A stretch of 64,000 nt of DNA from Roseobacter denitrificans OCh 114 (GCF_000014045.1 NC_008209.1:2565001-2629000), one strand, 5' to 3'; positions 35,605 to 44,977 are shown, numbered from the stretch's first letter. Numbers and translations are program-made. The notes: generated by a model from the letters alone, not told the origin.

Positions 35605-36753
35605 TCAGGTCCCCCTTACGGATGTGGCAATCGGGTATCCACTCAGGAAGCGCGCCCGCAGGATCAGCACCCAGACAATCACCGCAAGGGTCTGGTGGAA
35701 AATGGCAATATGCGCGGGCGCGCCATAAAGCACGGTCACGATCCCCAGCACGATCTGCAACGTCATGGCCGCTAGTACGGCATTGAAGGCAAAACGCGTG
35801 TGCGGATGGCTCGATCTGCGCCCGCGCAACCAGACCACGACCGTAAAGAGGATCAGCACATAGCCCGTCACACGATGCATGAACTGGACCAATCCCGGGC
35901 TTTCAAAGAAGTTGCGCCAGATCGGTTCCAGCACAAGCGCGGTTGAGGGGAACCACTGCCCGCCCATCATGGGCCAGTCGGTATAGCTGCGCCCGGCGTC
36001 GATCCCGGCTACCAGCGCCCCGAGAAGAATTTGCAGAAAGGTGAAATGCAACAGCCCCGTGGACATGCCCCATTGCTTGCCCTCCTTGATCCGGCGCGCC
36101 TGCATCAGATCGGGCGCACTGCGGCCCAGTTCCATGATATACCACGCAATGAACCCGAGGATCACAAAGGCAAGCCCCAGATGGGTGGCGAGGCGATAGC
36201 TGGCCACATCGGTCACCCCTTCGCCCTGCGTCACGCCAGAGGCCACCATCCACCAGCCGATGGCACCCTGCGCGCCCCCGAGCAGACCGAGGAACAACAG
36301 CTTGCCATGCCACCCCGCAGGCACTTGTCTGCGCACAAGAAAATAGCCAAAGCCAAGCGCCCAGACCACGCCAATCACGCGCCCAAGCTGGCGGTGGCCC
36401 CATTCCCACCAGTAGATGACCTTGAAATCGGCCATCTGCATCCATTGGTTCTGAATGCGAAACTCATCAATGGCCTGATACTTTTCGAATTCGGACTGCC
36501 ATTCCGCCTCCGACAGGGGCGGCAATGCGCCGGTCAGGGGGCGCCATTCGGTGATGCTGAGCCCGCTGTCGGTCAGGCGGGTCAGCCCCCCGACCGCGAT
36601 CATGATAAAGACCAGCGCGAAAAGAATTTGCAACCACACACGAATGGCTTTGCGGGCACCGCTGTGCCGCTTGTCGATAAGACCGGGTTGCGCCGCTGGC
36701 CGGGTGGCCGCCGCTGCCCCAACTTCTTCAAACAACTTGCGTTTGCTGCTCAT
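35605..36753 (-). CDS. ctaA: Heme A synthase, CtaA/Cox15 type
   Basis: Oxidises the C8 methyl of heme O to make heme A for aa3 cytochrome oxidase, in the inner membrane. The 382-residue protein has eight transmembrane segments and the conserved ITEWRPLTGALPPL block in the first external loop; WWEWGHRQLGRVIG carries a conserved His and the later FMHRVTGYVLILF another heme-ligand His. The alphaproteobacterial long form without the Bacillus cysteine pair. It is the first gene of a pair with the M32 peptidase; a TrmJ-like gene lies 62 bases upstream on the same strand side. Confidence 0.94.
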   Translation of the reverse strand: MSSKRKLFEEVGAAAATRPAAQPGLIDKRHSGARKAIRVWLQILFALVFIMIAVGGLTRLTDSGLSITEWRPLTGALPPLSEAEWQSEFEKYQAIDEFRIQNQWMQMADFKVIYWWEWGHRQLGRVIGVVWALGFGYFLVRRQVPAGWHGKLLFLGLLGGAQGAIGWWMVASGVTQGEGVTDVASYRLATHLGLAFVILGFIAWYIMELGRSAPDLMQARRIKEGKQWGMSTGLLHFTFLQILLGALVAGIDAGRSYTDWPMMGGQWFPSTALVLEPIWRNFFESPGLVQFMHRVTGYVLILFTVVVWLRGRRSSHPHTRFAFNAVLAAMTLQIVLGIVTVLYGAPAHIAIFHQTLAVIVWVLILRARFLSGYPIATSVRGT

Positions 36754-36815
36754 TGGATATCCTCAAACTGTCGCGCCGCGACCCTAGGGGGATGCGCTGG
36801 AGAGGTCCAGCGCGA

Positions 36816-37571
36816 CTAGTCGCCGCGCGTCTTCCAGCGGACCATCTGCCGCATCATCCCGTGCAGCATCTGAACATCCGCGCGCGTCATGGGCATCCGG
36901 CTCCAGAAGTTGCGCAGATTGACCCGCATGGAGTGCGATTTATGCGCCGGGAAAAAGAACCCCATCTCTTCCAGCCGGTCCTCGTAATGGGTGGCGAGGT
37001 GTTCAACCTCGATATGATCAGCCCATTGCGTTCCCGACATATCGACCGTGTGCGGCGTCACATCGTGCGTGGCCCGCATCCATTCATAGCCCACCAGCAA
37101 CACGCATTGCGCAAGGTTCAGCGAGGGGAAGGCCGGGTTGACAGGCACCGATATGATCGCATTGGCGCGCGCAATGTCATCGTTTTCCAGCCCTGCCCGC
37201 TCCGGCCCGAAAAGCACCGCAATGCGCTCGCCCGCCGCGATCCGCTGCGCTGCCACGCGCATCGCCTCTTCGGGGCTGAACACAGGTTTGGTCAGGTCGC
37301 GCGGGCGCGCTGTCGTCGCAAAGACAAAGGAACAATCGCCCACACTACCGGGCAAATCATCGCTCAACTGCGCATTGTCCAGAACCCGGCCCGCGCCGCT
37401 GGCCAGCGCAACCGCCGCCTGATTTGGCCAACCATCGCGCGGGGCCACCACACGCATATGCTCAAGCCCGAAATTCCACATCGCACGGGCGGAGGCACCG
37501 ATGTTTTCGCCCATCTGCGGACGGACCAGAACAAAGGCCGGGGTGGTTGGGGTGGTGATTGTTTCTGTCAT
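36816..37571 (-). CDS. SpoU/TrmJ-type RNA 2'-O-methyltransferase
   Basis: A 251-residue SPOUT methyltransferase of the TrmJ family, which 2'-O-methylates tRNA at position 32. Hallmarks are the N-terminal LVRPQMGENIGASARAMWNF, the central VLFGPERAGLENDDIARANA and the knot-forming SVPVNPAFPSLNLAQCVLL stretch. A helical extension follows. The exact target may be tRNA or rRNA, as the family is mixed. It is divergent from the thiamine phosphate synthase-like gene (145-base gap) and lies upstream of ctaA. Confidence 0.92.
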   Translation of the reverse strand: MTETITTPTTPAFVLVRPQMGENIGASARAMWNFGLEHMRVVAPRDGWPNQAAVALASGAGRVLDNAQLSDDLPGSVGDCSFVFATTARPRDLTKPVFSPEEAMRVAAQRIAAGERIAVLFGPERAGLENDDIARANAIISVPVNPAFPSLNLAQCVLLVGYEWMRATHDVTPHTVDMSGTQWADHIEVEHLATHYEDRLEEMGFFFPAHKSHSMRVNLRNFWSRMPMTRADVQMLHGMMRQMVRWKTRGD

Positions 37572-37716
37572 GCCTGCGTCTTACGTCGCGCGGCGCGGCG
37601 GCGCAACGGGCCGCAACAGTCGGGCGGCAATTTTGACGCGCCGGGGTCAAATGCGTTTTCATTCCCCATGGTCTGCGGTAGGGCTTTGCGCACGTCAGAC
37701 CTCAAGGACCCCGAAT

Positions 37717-38337
37717 ATGGAATTGCCCGAAAAACCGCAGCTCTACCTGATCACGCCACCGGAATTTGAGTTGAGCAGTTTTCCCGATGTGCTGGCGCGG
37801 GTTCTTGACACGCACAAAGTGGCTTGCGTGCGTCTGGAACTGGCGGCGCGCGATGAAGACACGGTGTCGCGCGCAGCCGATGCGCTGCGCGAGGTGACCC
37901 ATGCGCGCGATATCGCGCTGGTGCTGAGCGATCATTCGGTTCTGGCGGATCGCCTTGGGCTGGATGGGGTCCATCTCAGCGATGCGGCCCGCTCCGTGCG
38001 TGAGACGCGCAAACTGCTGGGCGAAGACGCCATCATCGGCAGTTTTTGCGGCACATCGCGACACGACGGGATGTCCGCTGGAGAGGCGGGTGCCGATTAC
38101 ATCTGTTTCGGACCTGTTGCGGCCTCGTCCCTTGGCGATGGCAGCTATGTCGCGCAGGAGGTCTTTGAGTGGTGGTCCGAGTTCATCGAGGTGCCCGTGG
38201 TCGCCGAGGGCGGTCTTGATGCGGCCCGGATCGCACAGCTGACGCCCTTCACCGACTTTTTTGCCTTCGGACAAGAAGTCTGGAGCGCCGAGTATCCCGC
38301 GCAGCGTTTGGGTGAACTGCTTGAGGCGATGGGCTAG
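37717..38337 (+). CDS. Thiamine phosphate synthase-like (ThiE/TenI) protein
   Basis: A 206-residue TIM-barrel protein of the ThiE/TenI family. The GVHLSDAARSVRETRKLLG and GEAGADYICFGPV blocks match the family core, and VVAEGGLDAARIAQL the phosphate-binding end. The early pyrophosphate-binding region (VRLELAARDEDT) is weaker than in canonical ThiE (LR.KD), so it may be a TenI-like paralogue rather than the true synthase. AAGGA precedes the ATG. No other thiamine gene is nearby. Its stop lies only 2 bases from the convergent HupE-like stop. Confidence 0.82.
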   Translation: MELPEKPQLYLITPPEFELSSFPDVLARVLDTHKVACVRLELAARDEDTVSRAADALREVTHARDIALVLSDHSVLADRLGLDGVHLSDAARSVRETRKLLGEDAIIGSFCGTSRHDGMSAGEAGADYICFGPVAASSLGDGSYVAQEVFEWWSEFIEVPVVAEGGLDAARIAQLTPFTDFFAFGQEVWSAEYPAQRLGELLEAMG

Positions 38338-38339
38338 GG

Positions 38340-39533
38340 TTACAGAAATACCCGCTCGACACACCAATAGGCCCCGATGATGGCAATGATCAGCGAGGCC
38401 GGGATCGACACCGCCCGGAACATCACCGCATAGGTGCCGACCGGTCGTTCGATTTCGGACAAATCCGAGCGGCGCGCCAGACGGGTGCATCCAAACAGGA
38501 TCAGGGCGGCCAGCGCGATCACGGTCAACTGACCCAGTTCCACACCCACATTGAACCCGATCAGCGCGGGGATGAACTGGCTTTCGGGCAGCCCAAATTC
38601 GCCCAGCACGGAGGCAAAGCCGAGCCCGTGCAACAGACCAAATCCAAATATGATGAAGGGTCGCCATTTACTCAGCCCGCGCTGAAACAGGTTTTCCACG
38701 GCGACATAAACGATAGAGGCGGCAATCAAGGGCTCCACGATGCTGCCCGGCACGTTGACCCAGCCCAGAGCACCCAGCGCCAGCGTCACCGTATGCGCCA
38801 GCGTAAAAGCACTGACCTGCCACAGCAACGGACCCCACCGTGTCGAAAGAAAGAACAGGCCCAAGACAAACAGGATATGGTCGAGTCCCTTGGGCAGGAT
38901 ATGATCGAACCCGACAGGGATATACGCCATGAAGGCATCGCTCGGGCTTTGTGCATCGCCACCGGCCAGCACGATCGGTGCGCTGGATTGGCCCCCATCG
39001 AGATAGCCGGTGTAGGGGGCCTCGACCCCTTGCTGACGCAGCACCAGAGCGCCTGATCCTGCGGGCCAATTGACGATCACCGACGTGGTCTCCGGCGGCA
39101 GTTGCGCGCTCACCTGCATCTGGGAAATCCGCGGCAGTTCAAAATCAAGGTCTTCGGGCATGGTGATGGTGCCGAGGGTCAGGGGCGTTGCACCATCGGC
39201 TGACAGCAAGGGCAACGCATTCCACGCGTCGATGATATCTTGCGCGCGTGCGATGATATCTGAATTTGGCAAGGCCCGCAGCGCGTCATAATCAGGCGCG
39301 GCGCTGTCTTCATCCGTATCCGCAACCGCATCCAGATCAATCCCCGCCAGAAACGCCTCGATATTGATGCGGAAATCAAACAGAAGCGTTCCGTTTTCCG
39401 CCAGCGTCATATCGGCAATCGTCGGCACCACCTCATGCGCACGGCTCTGGTTTGCCTGCGCGCTCCAAAACAGCGTTGACACCAGCAGGAAAAAGCCCAG
39501 CCTTGCGACTGCATTTACAAAGGATGTCACCAT
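38340..39533 (-). CDS. HupE/UreJ-like membrane protein
   Basis: A 397-residue protein with an N-terminal signal sequence (about residues 10-28), a soluble extracytoplasmic domain to about 190, and six or seven transmembrane helices. The membrane part has the HupE/UreJ signatures DHILPKGLDHILFVLGLFF, HTVTLALGALG and FGLLHGLGFASVLG. HupE/UreJ proteins are linked to nickel or other metal uptake, but this extended form is of unsettled function. The start ATG at 39533 overlaps the ATG of the divergent gene at 39532 within CCATGG, and its ribosome site would lie inside that gene. Confidence 0.82.
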   Translation of the reverse strand: MVTSFVNAVARLGFFLLVSTLFWSAQANQSRAHEVVPTIADMTLAENGTLLFDFRINIEAFLAGIDLDAVADTDEDSAAPDYDALRALPNSDIIARAQDIIDAWNALPLLSADGATPLTLGTITMPEDLDFELPRISQMQVSAQLPPETTSVIVNWPAGSGALVLRQQGVEAPYTGYLDGGQSSAPIVLAGGDAQSPSDAFMAYIPVGFDHILPKGLDHILFVLGLFFLSTRWGPLLWQVSAFTLAHTVTLALGALGWVNVPGSIVEPLIAASIVYVAVENLFQRGLSKWRPFIIFGFGLLHGLGFASVLGEFGLPESQFIPALIGFNVGVELGQLTVIALAALILFGCTRLARRSDLSEIERPVGTYAVMFRAVSIPASLIIAIIGAYWCVERVFL

Positions 39534-40344
39534 GGGCTTTCTGCGCCTTTCGATTTTTCTGACGGTTCTGAGCGTCGGCCCCGTCTTCTCTCACGAGTTT
39601 TGGATTGAACCGCAGCAATATCAAGTCGAAAGCGGCGCAGCGGTCCATGCGGACCTGAAAAACGGAGAGAATTTCAAGGGCATCACGCTGGCGTGGTTCG
39701 AAAATCGCTTCACACGTTTTGAAACCGTATCCGGCGACGTGGTGCGCCCGGTGACGGGACGTATGGGCGACACGCCCGCGCTGCAGATGTCGGATCATCC
39801 TGATGGTTTGCTGATCGTGCTGCATGAGACCAGCGCCGCCACCCTCACCTACCGCGACTGGGACAGGTTTCTGAAATTCGCCGCGCATAAGGACTTCAGC
39901 GCGGCAGCCAGAATGCATGACGACCGCGGTTGGCCCAGAGCGGGATTTCGCGAAAGCTACACCCGGCATGTCAAATCCCTGATCGCCGTGGGGCATGGGC
40001 GCGGCGCGGACCGACCCTTTGGGCTTGCAACGGAATTCACCGCGCTGACGAACCCCTATGATGCCGATTTCGACGGACAAATGCGGGTGCGTCTGACCTA
40101 TGACGGCGCGCCAAGACCGGATGCACAAGTCGAAGTGTTTGAACGTGACGCAGCGGGCAATGTGGCCGTGTCCCTGTTGCGCACCGACGCACAGGGGCTT
40201 GCAACGGTTCCCGTCAAACCGGGTCACGACTACCTCTTTGACGCCGTTGTCCTGCGCCCCAGCCCGCTGGCCGGCAGTACAGAACAGGCCCCCGTCTGGG
40301 AAACCCTGTGGGCGGCTTTGACCTTTTCCGTCCCTTCCCGATGA
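39532..40344 (+). CDS. DUF4198-type periplasmic protein
   Basis: A 270-residue secreted protein beginning with a signal peptide (MGFLRLSIFLTVLSVGPVFS, with cleavage before HEFWIEP). The mature start H-E-F-W with the nearby YQVESGAAVHADLKNGENF resembles the DUF4198 family of periplasmic proteins often found with metal transporters. A beta-sandwich C-terminus (TYDGAPRPDAQVEVF...) follows. AAAGGA seven bases before the ATG supports the start. It is divergent from the HupE-like gene with overlapping start codons, so a joint metal role is plausible but not proven. Confidence 0.8.
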   Translation: MGFLRLSIFLTVLSVGPVFSHEFWIEPQQYQVESGAAVHADLKNGENFKGITLAWFENRFTRFETVSGDVVRPVTGRMGDTPALQMSDHPDGLLIVLHETSAATLTYRDWDRFLKFAAHKDFSAAARMHDDRGWPRAGFRESYTRHVKSLIAVGHGRGADRPFGLATEFTALTNPYDADFDGQMRVRLTYDGAPRPDAQVEVFERDAAGNVAVSLLRTDAQGLATVPVKPGHDYLFDAVVLRPSPLAGSTEQAPVWETLWAALTFSVPSR

Positions 40345-40395
40345 AGCTGCGCAGCAGGGGCTTGATCCTTTGCGCCTTCCCCGTCACAAGACCGC

Positions 40396-41289
40396 ATGAT
40401 GTCCAAGCCTGATATCCTTTGCATCGGCTCCGTTTTATGGGACGTGATCGGCCGCTCGGCCAGCGCCATGCGGCAAGGCTCCGACGTGCCGGGGCGGATC
40501 ACGCGCCTGCCGGGCGGGGTCGCGATGAACATCGCAATGACGCTGGCTCGATTCGGCCTGACGCCTGCCATCCTGACCACCGTCGGGCAGGACAGCGCAG
40601 GGGATGAATTGCTCAGCGCATGCGCGGCGCGCGGCATTGTGACGGACCTTGTGTATCGCTCCGCTGACCTGCCGACGGATCAGTACATGGCCATCGAGGG
40701 GGCAAACGGCCTGATCGCGGCCATCGCCGATGCCCATTCTCTCGAAGCGGCAGGCGCCAAGATTCTCGCACCGCTCTCGGATGGGCGTGTGGCCTGCGAA
40801 AACGCGCCTTTTCAGGGCCGCGTCGCTTTGGATGGCAATCTGACGCTGACCTTGTTGAGCGAGATCGCGCAAAGCCCGCTGTTCTCCTGCGCCGATCTGC
40901 GCGTCGCGCCCGCCTCCCCCGGCAAGGCCGAGCGGTTGTTTCCTTTCGTCAAACAGAGCCGCGGCACGCTTTACGTCAATCTTGAAGAGGCTGGATTGCT
41001 GTGTAACCAAACATTCAAAACGTCACGCGCTGCCGCAGAAAACCTGTTGGCACTGGGCGCCGCCCGGGTCTTGGTGACCGATGGTGGTGCCGATGCGAGC
41101 GAAGGGCGACCGGATGGGCTGCTGACGCAGACGCCGCCACAGGTGCTGGTTGCGCGCGTGACCGGTGCGGGCGATACCTTCATGGCCGCCCATATCGCAT
41201 CTGAAGCGCAGGGGCTGGACCCTGCCGCTGCCCTGGACCGGGCCCTCAAGGCCGCCGCAACCTATGTATCCGGAGAAACACCCTCATGA
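40396..41289 (+). CDS. psuK: PfkB-family pseudouridine kinase
   Basis: A 297-residue ribokinase-like sugar kinase. The N-terminal ILCIGSVLWDVIGRSA block, GGVAMNIAMTLARFGL near residue 45 and the ATP-site TGAGDTFMAAHIA near residue 256 define the PfkB fold, with the catalytic Asp in GAGDTF. The immediate overlap with psuG assigns it to pseudouridine: it would phosphorylate pseudouridine at O5'. The start has two adjacent ATGs (40396, 40399). The stop overlaps the psuG start by 4 bases. Confidence 0.9.
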   Translation: MMSKPDILCIGSVLWDVIGRSASAMRQGSDVPGRITRLPGGVAMNIAMTLARFGLTPAILTTVGQDSAGDELLSACAARGIVTDLVYRSADLPTDQYMAIEGANGLIAAIADAHSLEAAGAKILAPLSDGRVACENAPFQGRVALDGNLTLTLLSEIAQSPLFSCADLRVAPASPGKAERLFPFVKQSRGTLYVNLEEAGLLCNQTFKTSRAAAENLLALGAARVLVTDGGADASEGRPDGLLTQTPPQVLVARVTGAGDTFMAAHIASEAQGLDPAAALDRALKAAATYVSGETPS

Positions 41290-42218
41290 CCAACCTACCC
41301 TTGCGCCATAGTGCCGAAGTGGCCGCCGCCAAAGCCGCCGGACGCCCGATCGTGGCGCTGGAAAGCACCATCATCACCCACGGCATGCCCTATCCCCAAA
41401 ACCTTGAGGTGGCCCGTCAGGTCGAGGATGATTTGCGCGCCGCAGGGGTAACACCCGCCACCATCGCCGTGATGGACGGTACGCTGCACATCGGGCTTGA
41501 GGCGCATCAACTCGAGGCGCTTGCGCAGGCCAAGGGGGTCGCCAAACTCTCGCGCGCCGACATCGCCGCCTGCATGGCCACGGGCGGCACCGGGGCGACG
41601 ACCGTTTCAGCGACGATGATCGCGGCCCATCTTGCGGGCATATCGGTTTTTGCAACGGGCGGTATCGGCGGGGTCCATCGCGGCGCGGAGTCCAGTTTTG
41701 ACGTTTCTGCCGACCTGCTGGAGCTTGCACAAACCCCCGTGACCGTCGTGGCCGCCGGGGCCAAGGCCATTCTGGATGTGGCCAAAACACTGGAAGTGCT
41801 GGAAACACAGGGCGTGCCAGTCATCACCGTGGGTCAGGACAGTTTCCCCGCCTTCTGGAGCGCGGAATCCGTTTTCAAATCGCCCCTGCGCATGGATGAT
41901 CCCGTCGGGATCGCAGCGGCCCATCAGATGCGCGTCGATCTCGGCCTGCCCGGCGGTCAACTGGTGGCCAATCCCATTCCGCACACGGATGAAATCCCGG
42001 CAACCGAACTCGCGCCGATCATCGCCACAGCGCAGGCGGATGCCGAGAAGCACGGCATCAAGGGCAAGGCCGTGACCCCGTATCTGCTGCAGCGCATCTA
42101 TGAGTTGACGCAAGGACGGTCCCTGACGGCAAACATCGCGCTGGTGCGCAATAACGCGCGGCTGGCCGGGGCGATCGCCCAAGCCTTGATCGCCAATGCC
42201 CGCATTGCGGGAAAGTGA
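41286..42218 (+). CDS. psuG: Pseudouridine-5'-phosphate glycosidase
   Basis: Breaks the C-C glycosidic bond of pseudouridine 5'-phosphate to give uracil and ribose 5-phosphate. The 310-residue protein shows the family-opening VALESTIITHGMPYPQN block, ATGGTGATTVSATM near residue 95 and the FATGGIGGVHRG and PVITVGQDSFPAFW segments. It overlaps psuK by 4 bases. The pair allows salvage of pseudouridine from RNA turnover. No nucleoside transporter gene is beside it. Confidence 0.95.
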   Translation: MTNLPLRHSAEVAAAKAAGRPIVALESTIITHGMPYPQNLEVARQVEDDLRAAGVTPATIAVMDGTLHIGLEAHQLEALAQAKGVAKLSRADIAACMATGGTGATTVSATMIAAHLAGISVFATGGIGGVHRGAESSFDVSADLLELAQTPVTVVAAGAKAILDVAKTLEVLETQGVPVITVGQDSFPAFWSAESVFKSPLRMDDPVGIAAAHQMRVDLGLPGGQLVANPIPHTDEIPATELAPIIATAQADAEKHGIKGKAVTPYLLQRIYELTQGRSLTANIALVRNNARLAGAIAQALIANARIAGK

Positions 42219-42299
42219 GCCATTGCGCGGGCAGCCCCCATTGTTAACCGCTGCCAAACCCCCTAACTATCGCGAGTGCCTTGCAAAGACGGACACTGA

Positions 42300-43016
42300 A
42301 TGAACACGCCCTTCGACCCTGATATGCCACCACCGCGTCGCGGTATTCTTGCCCGGATGCGTTCCAATTTCCTGACCGGACTTGTTGTCATTGCGCCGGT
42401 AGGGCTGACCATCTGGCTCATCTGGTCGGTCGTCGGCTGGATTGACGGCTTCGTTCTGCCGCTGGTGCCCAACAGCTACCAGCCAGACCGCGTGCTGCAG
42501 GATTTGCTGGGCCTTGACCCTTCGGTGCAGATTGACGTGCGCGGCATCGGCGTTGTGATCTTTTTGCTGTTCACGATGATCGTGGGCTGGATGGCCAAAG
42601 GGCTGATCGGGCGCTCGCTGATCTCTTTTGCCGAAGGTCTGGTGGAGCGCACCCCCGTCGTGCGTTCCATCTATTCCGGCATCAAACAGATATCCGAGAC
42701 CGTTTTCGCACAGTCCGAACGCTCCTTCGAGAAGGCATGCCTGATCGAATACCCGCGCAAGGGCATCTGGGCGATCGGTTTTATCTCGACCAATACCAAG
42801 GGCGAGATCGCCGTGCGGGCAAATGACGGGCAGCCAATGCTGAGCATCTTTCTCCCCACGACACCGAATCCGACATCGGGGTTTTTGCTCTTTGTGCCGG
42901 AAACCGATGTCATCAAGTTGGATATGACGGTCGAAGAAGCCGCCAAACTGGTGATTTCCGCCGGTCTGGTCTATCCCAACGGCAAGGATGAGCAAAGGCC
43001 TGCCGGGCAGGCGTAA
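42300..43016 (+). CDS. DUF502 family membrane protein
   Basis: A 238-residue protein with two transmembrane helices (about residues 22-45 and 80-100) and a soluble domain. The RSNFLTGLVVIAPVGLTIWL opening, SPGK-free linker and ERTPVVRSIYSGIKQISETV and GFISTNTKGEI blocks are typical of DUF502, a family of unknown function in which the soluble domain probably forms an oligomeric membrane complex. The ATG follows a CTGA-end leader. Its stop abuts that of the convergent patatin-like gene with no space. Confidence 0.9.
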   Translation: MNTPFDPDMPPPRRGILARMRSNFLTGLVVIAPVGLTIWLIWSVVGWIDGFVLPLVPNSYQPDRVLQDLLGLDPSVQIDVRGIGVVIFLLFTMIVGWMAKGLIGRSLISFAEGLVERTPVVRSIYSGIKQISETVFAQSERSFEKACLIEYPRKGIWAIGFISTNTKGEIAVRANDGQPMLSIFLPTTPNPTSGFLLFVPETDVIKLDMTVEEAAKLVISAGLVYPNGKDEQRPAGQA

Positions 43017-44054
43017 TTACTGGAACATCTCGACCATATCGACGGAACTGCGCTTGTTGAGATCATCGCGATGCACGCTCAGAAAATCATCCGCGGCCCG
43101 CTGTCCGGCCTCTTTCAGCTTCGCCAGCGTGTAAGCGGTCGGGATCACTTTTGTTGCCACGGACAATTCGTTCATCAAGGCATCATCGGCAATCATATGC
43201 ATCAGAACACGTTGTTTTTCATCGGATTCCAACCTGCCACTGTCAAGCAACCGTTGCACGAAGTGGATGGCGCGCATCTCGCGCAGCAGCGATGAATTGA
43301 AGCTGATTTCGTTGATCCGGTTCTGGATCGCCTGCGCTGTGCGCGGAGTGTCGACACGTTCCAGCGGGTTGATGTTCACCACCACGATATCTTCGGGCAG
43401 GGACGGGTTGAAAAGCGGGAACAGGGCCGGATTGCCGGTATAGCCGCCATCCCAGTAATCCTCGGTTGTGCCGGTGACGGGGTCCGTGACAGGAACGGCC
43501 TGAAACATCGTCGGCAGGCAGGCAGAGGCAAGGATCACATCGGTGCTGATTTCGCTGTCCTTGAACACGCGGATCTTGCCGCTGCGCACCCGCGTTGCGC
43601 ACACGAAAAGGCAGGGACCCTTGCCGTTTTCTGCACACACTTCATCATAGTTGAACTTGGACACGATCGGCCTGAGCGGGTTGGTATAAAACGGCCCGTA
43701 GGCATAGGGCGATACCACCCGCGACCAGGCATCCGCAGCAAGGTAAGGCCATGAGTTTTCAAGCGCCGAGGACACGGAGGTCAGGGAAAACGGCGCCATC
43801 CATTCCGACATTTTCATCTCGGGCCGCGCGCCAACTTCTTTCCACAGCCACTCCAGCATGTCGCGCGCGCCCTCGCGCCCGCCCTCAATCATGCCCGCCT
43901 TGAAGGCCGCACCGTTCAGTGCCCCGGCACTTGTGCCGGAAATCGCGGCCACTTCCAGATCTTCATCCATGAGCAGCCGGTCCAGCACACCCCAGGTAAA
44001 CGCGCCATGCGCGCCTCCGCCCTGAAGTGCGAGGTTGATCCGTTTTTTCGCCAT
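43017..44054 (-). CDS. Patatin-like phospholipase family protein
   Basis: A 345-residue patatin-type serine hydrolase. It has the Gly-rich oxyanion loop QGGGAHGAF (11-19), the nucleophile elbow GTSAG (Ser42) and the Asp in YWDGGYTGN (near 205), forming the Ser-Asp dyad. No signal peptide. The gene shares its strand with the 3-hydroxybutyrate dehydrogenase gene located 75 bases upstream, so it may act in lipid or polyhydroxybutyrate turnover; this is an inference from context. Its stop is directly next to the stop of the convergent DUF502 gene. Confidence 0.9.
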   Translation of the reverse strand: MAKKRINLALQGGGAHGAFTWGVLDRLLMDEDLEVAAISGTSAGALNGAAFKAGMIEGGREGARDMLEWLWKEVGARPEMKMSEWMAPFSLTSVSSALENSWPYLAADAWSRVVSPYAYGPFYTNPLRPIVSKFNYDEVCAENGKGPCLFVCATRVRSGKIRVFKDSEISTDVILASACLPTMFQAVPVTDPVTGTTEDYWDGGYTGNPALFPLFNPSLPEDIVVVNINPLERVDTPRTAQAIQNRINEISFNSSLLREMRAIHFVQRLLDSGRLESDEKQRVLMHMIADDALMNELSVATKVIPTAYTLAKLKEAGQRAADDFLSVHRDDLNKRSSVDMVEMFQ

Positions 44055-44129
44055 TTTCCATCGCCCCTTCTGGTCGATTTGTCAAAGATACCTGCGCCCG
44101 TTCCTATAGCAACAGGAGACAACAGGCCG

Positions 44130-44915
44130 TTACAGCGCCGTCCAGCCGCCATCGACGCTGATCGTCGTCCCCGTGATCTGTGCGGCGGCGTCCGAGCACA
44201 AAAACGTCGCGGTGCCGCCCATTTGCTCGACCGTTGCAAACTCTTTCGACGGCTGCCGCGTCAGCATCACGTTCTCGATGACCTCTTCGCGCGTCATGTC
44301 GTATTCCTTCATGGTGTCGGGAATCTGCTTTTCGACAATCGGTGTCAGCACATACCCCGGACAGATCGCATTGGCGGTGATCGGTTCTTTCGCGGTTTCC
44401 AGCGCCGTCGTCTTGGTCAGCCCGACGATGCCGTGTTTGGCCGCGATATAGGCCGATTTATAGGGCGACGCGGTCAACCCATGCGCCGAGGCGATATTGA
44501 TCACCCTGCCCCAGCCTGCGGCGCGCATCATCGGCAAGGCCACGGCGGTGGTGTGAAACGCCGAGGACAGGTTGATCGCAATGATCGCATCCCATTTCTC
44601 AACCGGAAAATCGGGGATGCCCGCGACATGCTGGATGCCGGCGTTGTTGACCAGAATATCACAGTTGCCCGCCTTGGTGATCAGCGCGCGGCAATCATCG
44701 GGCTTGGACATGTCCGCCTGGATATAGCGCGCCGTGACGCCCGTTTCCTGCGCGATCTCTTTCGCGAGCGCATGGTCTTCGGCGGTGTCACTGAAAGAGT
44801 TGATCACGATATCCGCACCAGCGCGCGCCAATTCCCATGCAATACCCAGCCCGATGCCCGAATTTGACCCTGTCACGATGGCCGTTTTACCGGAAAGAGA
44901 AATCTCGAAACTCAT
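44130..44915 (-). CDS. bdhA: 3-hydroxybutyrate dehydrogenase
   Basis: A 261-residue short-chain dehydrogenase with the NAD-binding TGSNSGIG (15-22), NNAGIQHVAGIPDFP (90-105) and the catalytic Ser143, Tyr156 and Lys160. The overall match, including the NAICPGYVLTPIVEKQIP block, is to D-3-hydroxybutyrate dehydrogenase, which interconverts 3-hydroxybutyrate and acetoacetate in polyhydroxybutyrate and ketone body use. It precedes the patatin-like gene. TGC-rich boxes similar to PhaR sites are in its promoter region. Confidence 0.93.
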   Translation of the reverse strand: MSFEISLSGKTAIVTGSNSGIGLGIAWELARAGADIVINSFSDTAEDHALAKEIAQETGVTARYIQADMSKPDDCRALITKAGNCDILVNNAGIQHVAGIPDFPVEKWDAIIAINLSSAFHTTAVALPMMRAAGWGRVINIASAHGLTASPYKSAYIAAKHGIVGLTKTTALETAKEPITANAICPGYVLTPIVEKQIPDTMKEYDMTREEVIENVMLTRQPSKEFATVEQMGGTATFLCSDAAAQITGTTISVDGGWTAL

Positions 44916-44941
44916 GGCGATGTCCTTGCTTGTTCATAATG

Positions 44942-44977
44942 CTGCATTGCACGCATCATGACGTGCTGCGCGTGCAA
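44942..44977. promoter_or_regulatory. TGC-rich PhaR-like boxes and inverted repeat before bdhA
   Basis: CTGCATTGCAC (44942-44952) and CTGCGCGTGCAA (44966-44977) resemble the CTGC-N3-GCAG sequences bound by the polyhydroxybutyrate regulator PhaR in Paracoccus. The pair also forms an 8-base perfect inverted repeat, TTGCACGC (44947-44954) and GCGTGCAA (44970-44977). They lie 27-62 bases upstream of the bdhA start. The match is partial; the regulator is not in the window. Confidence 0.45.
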
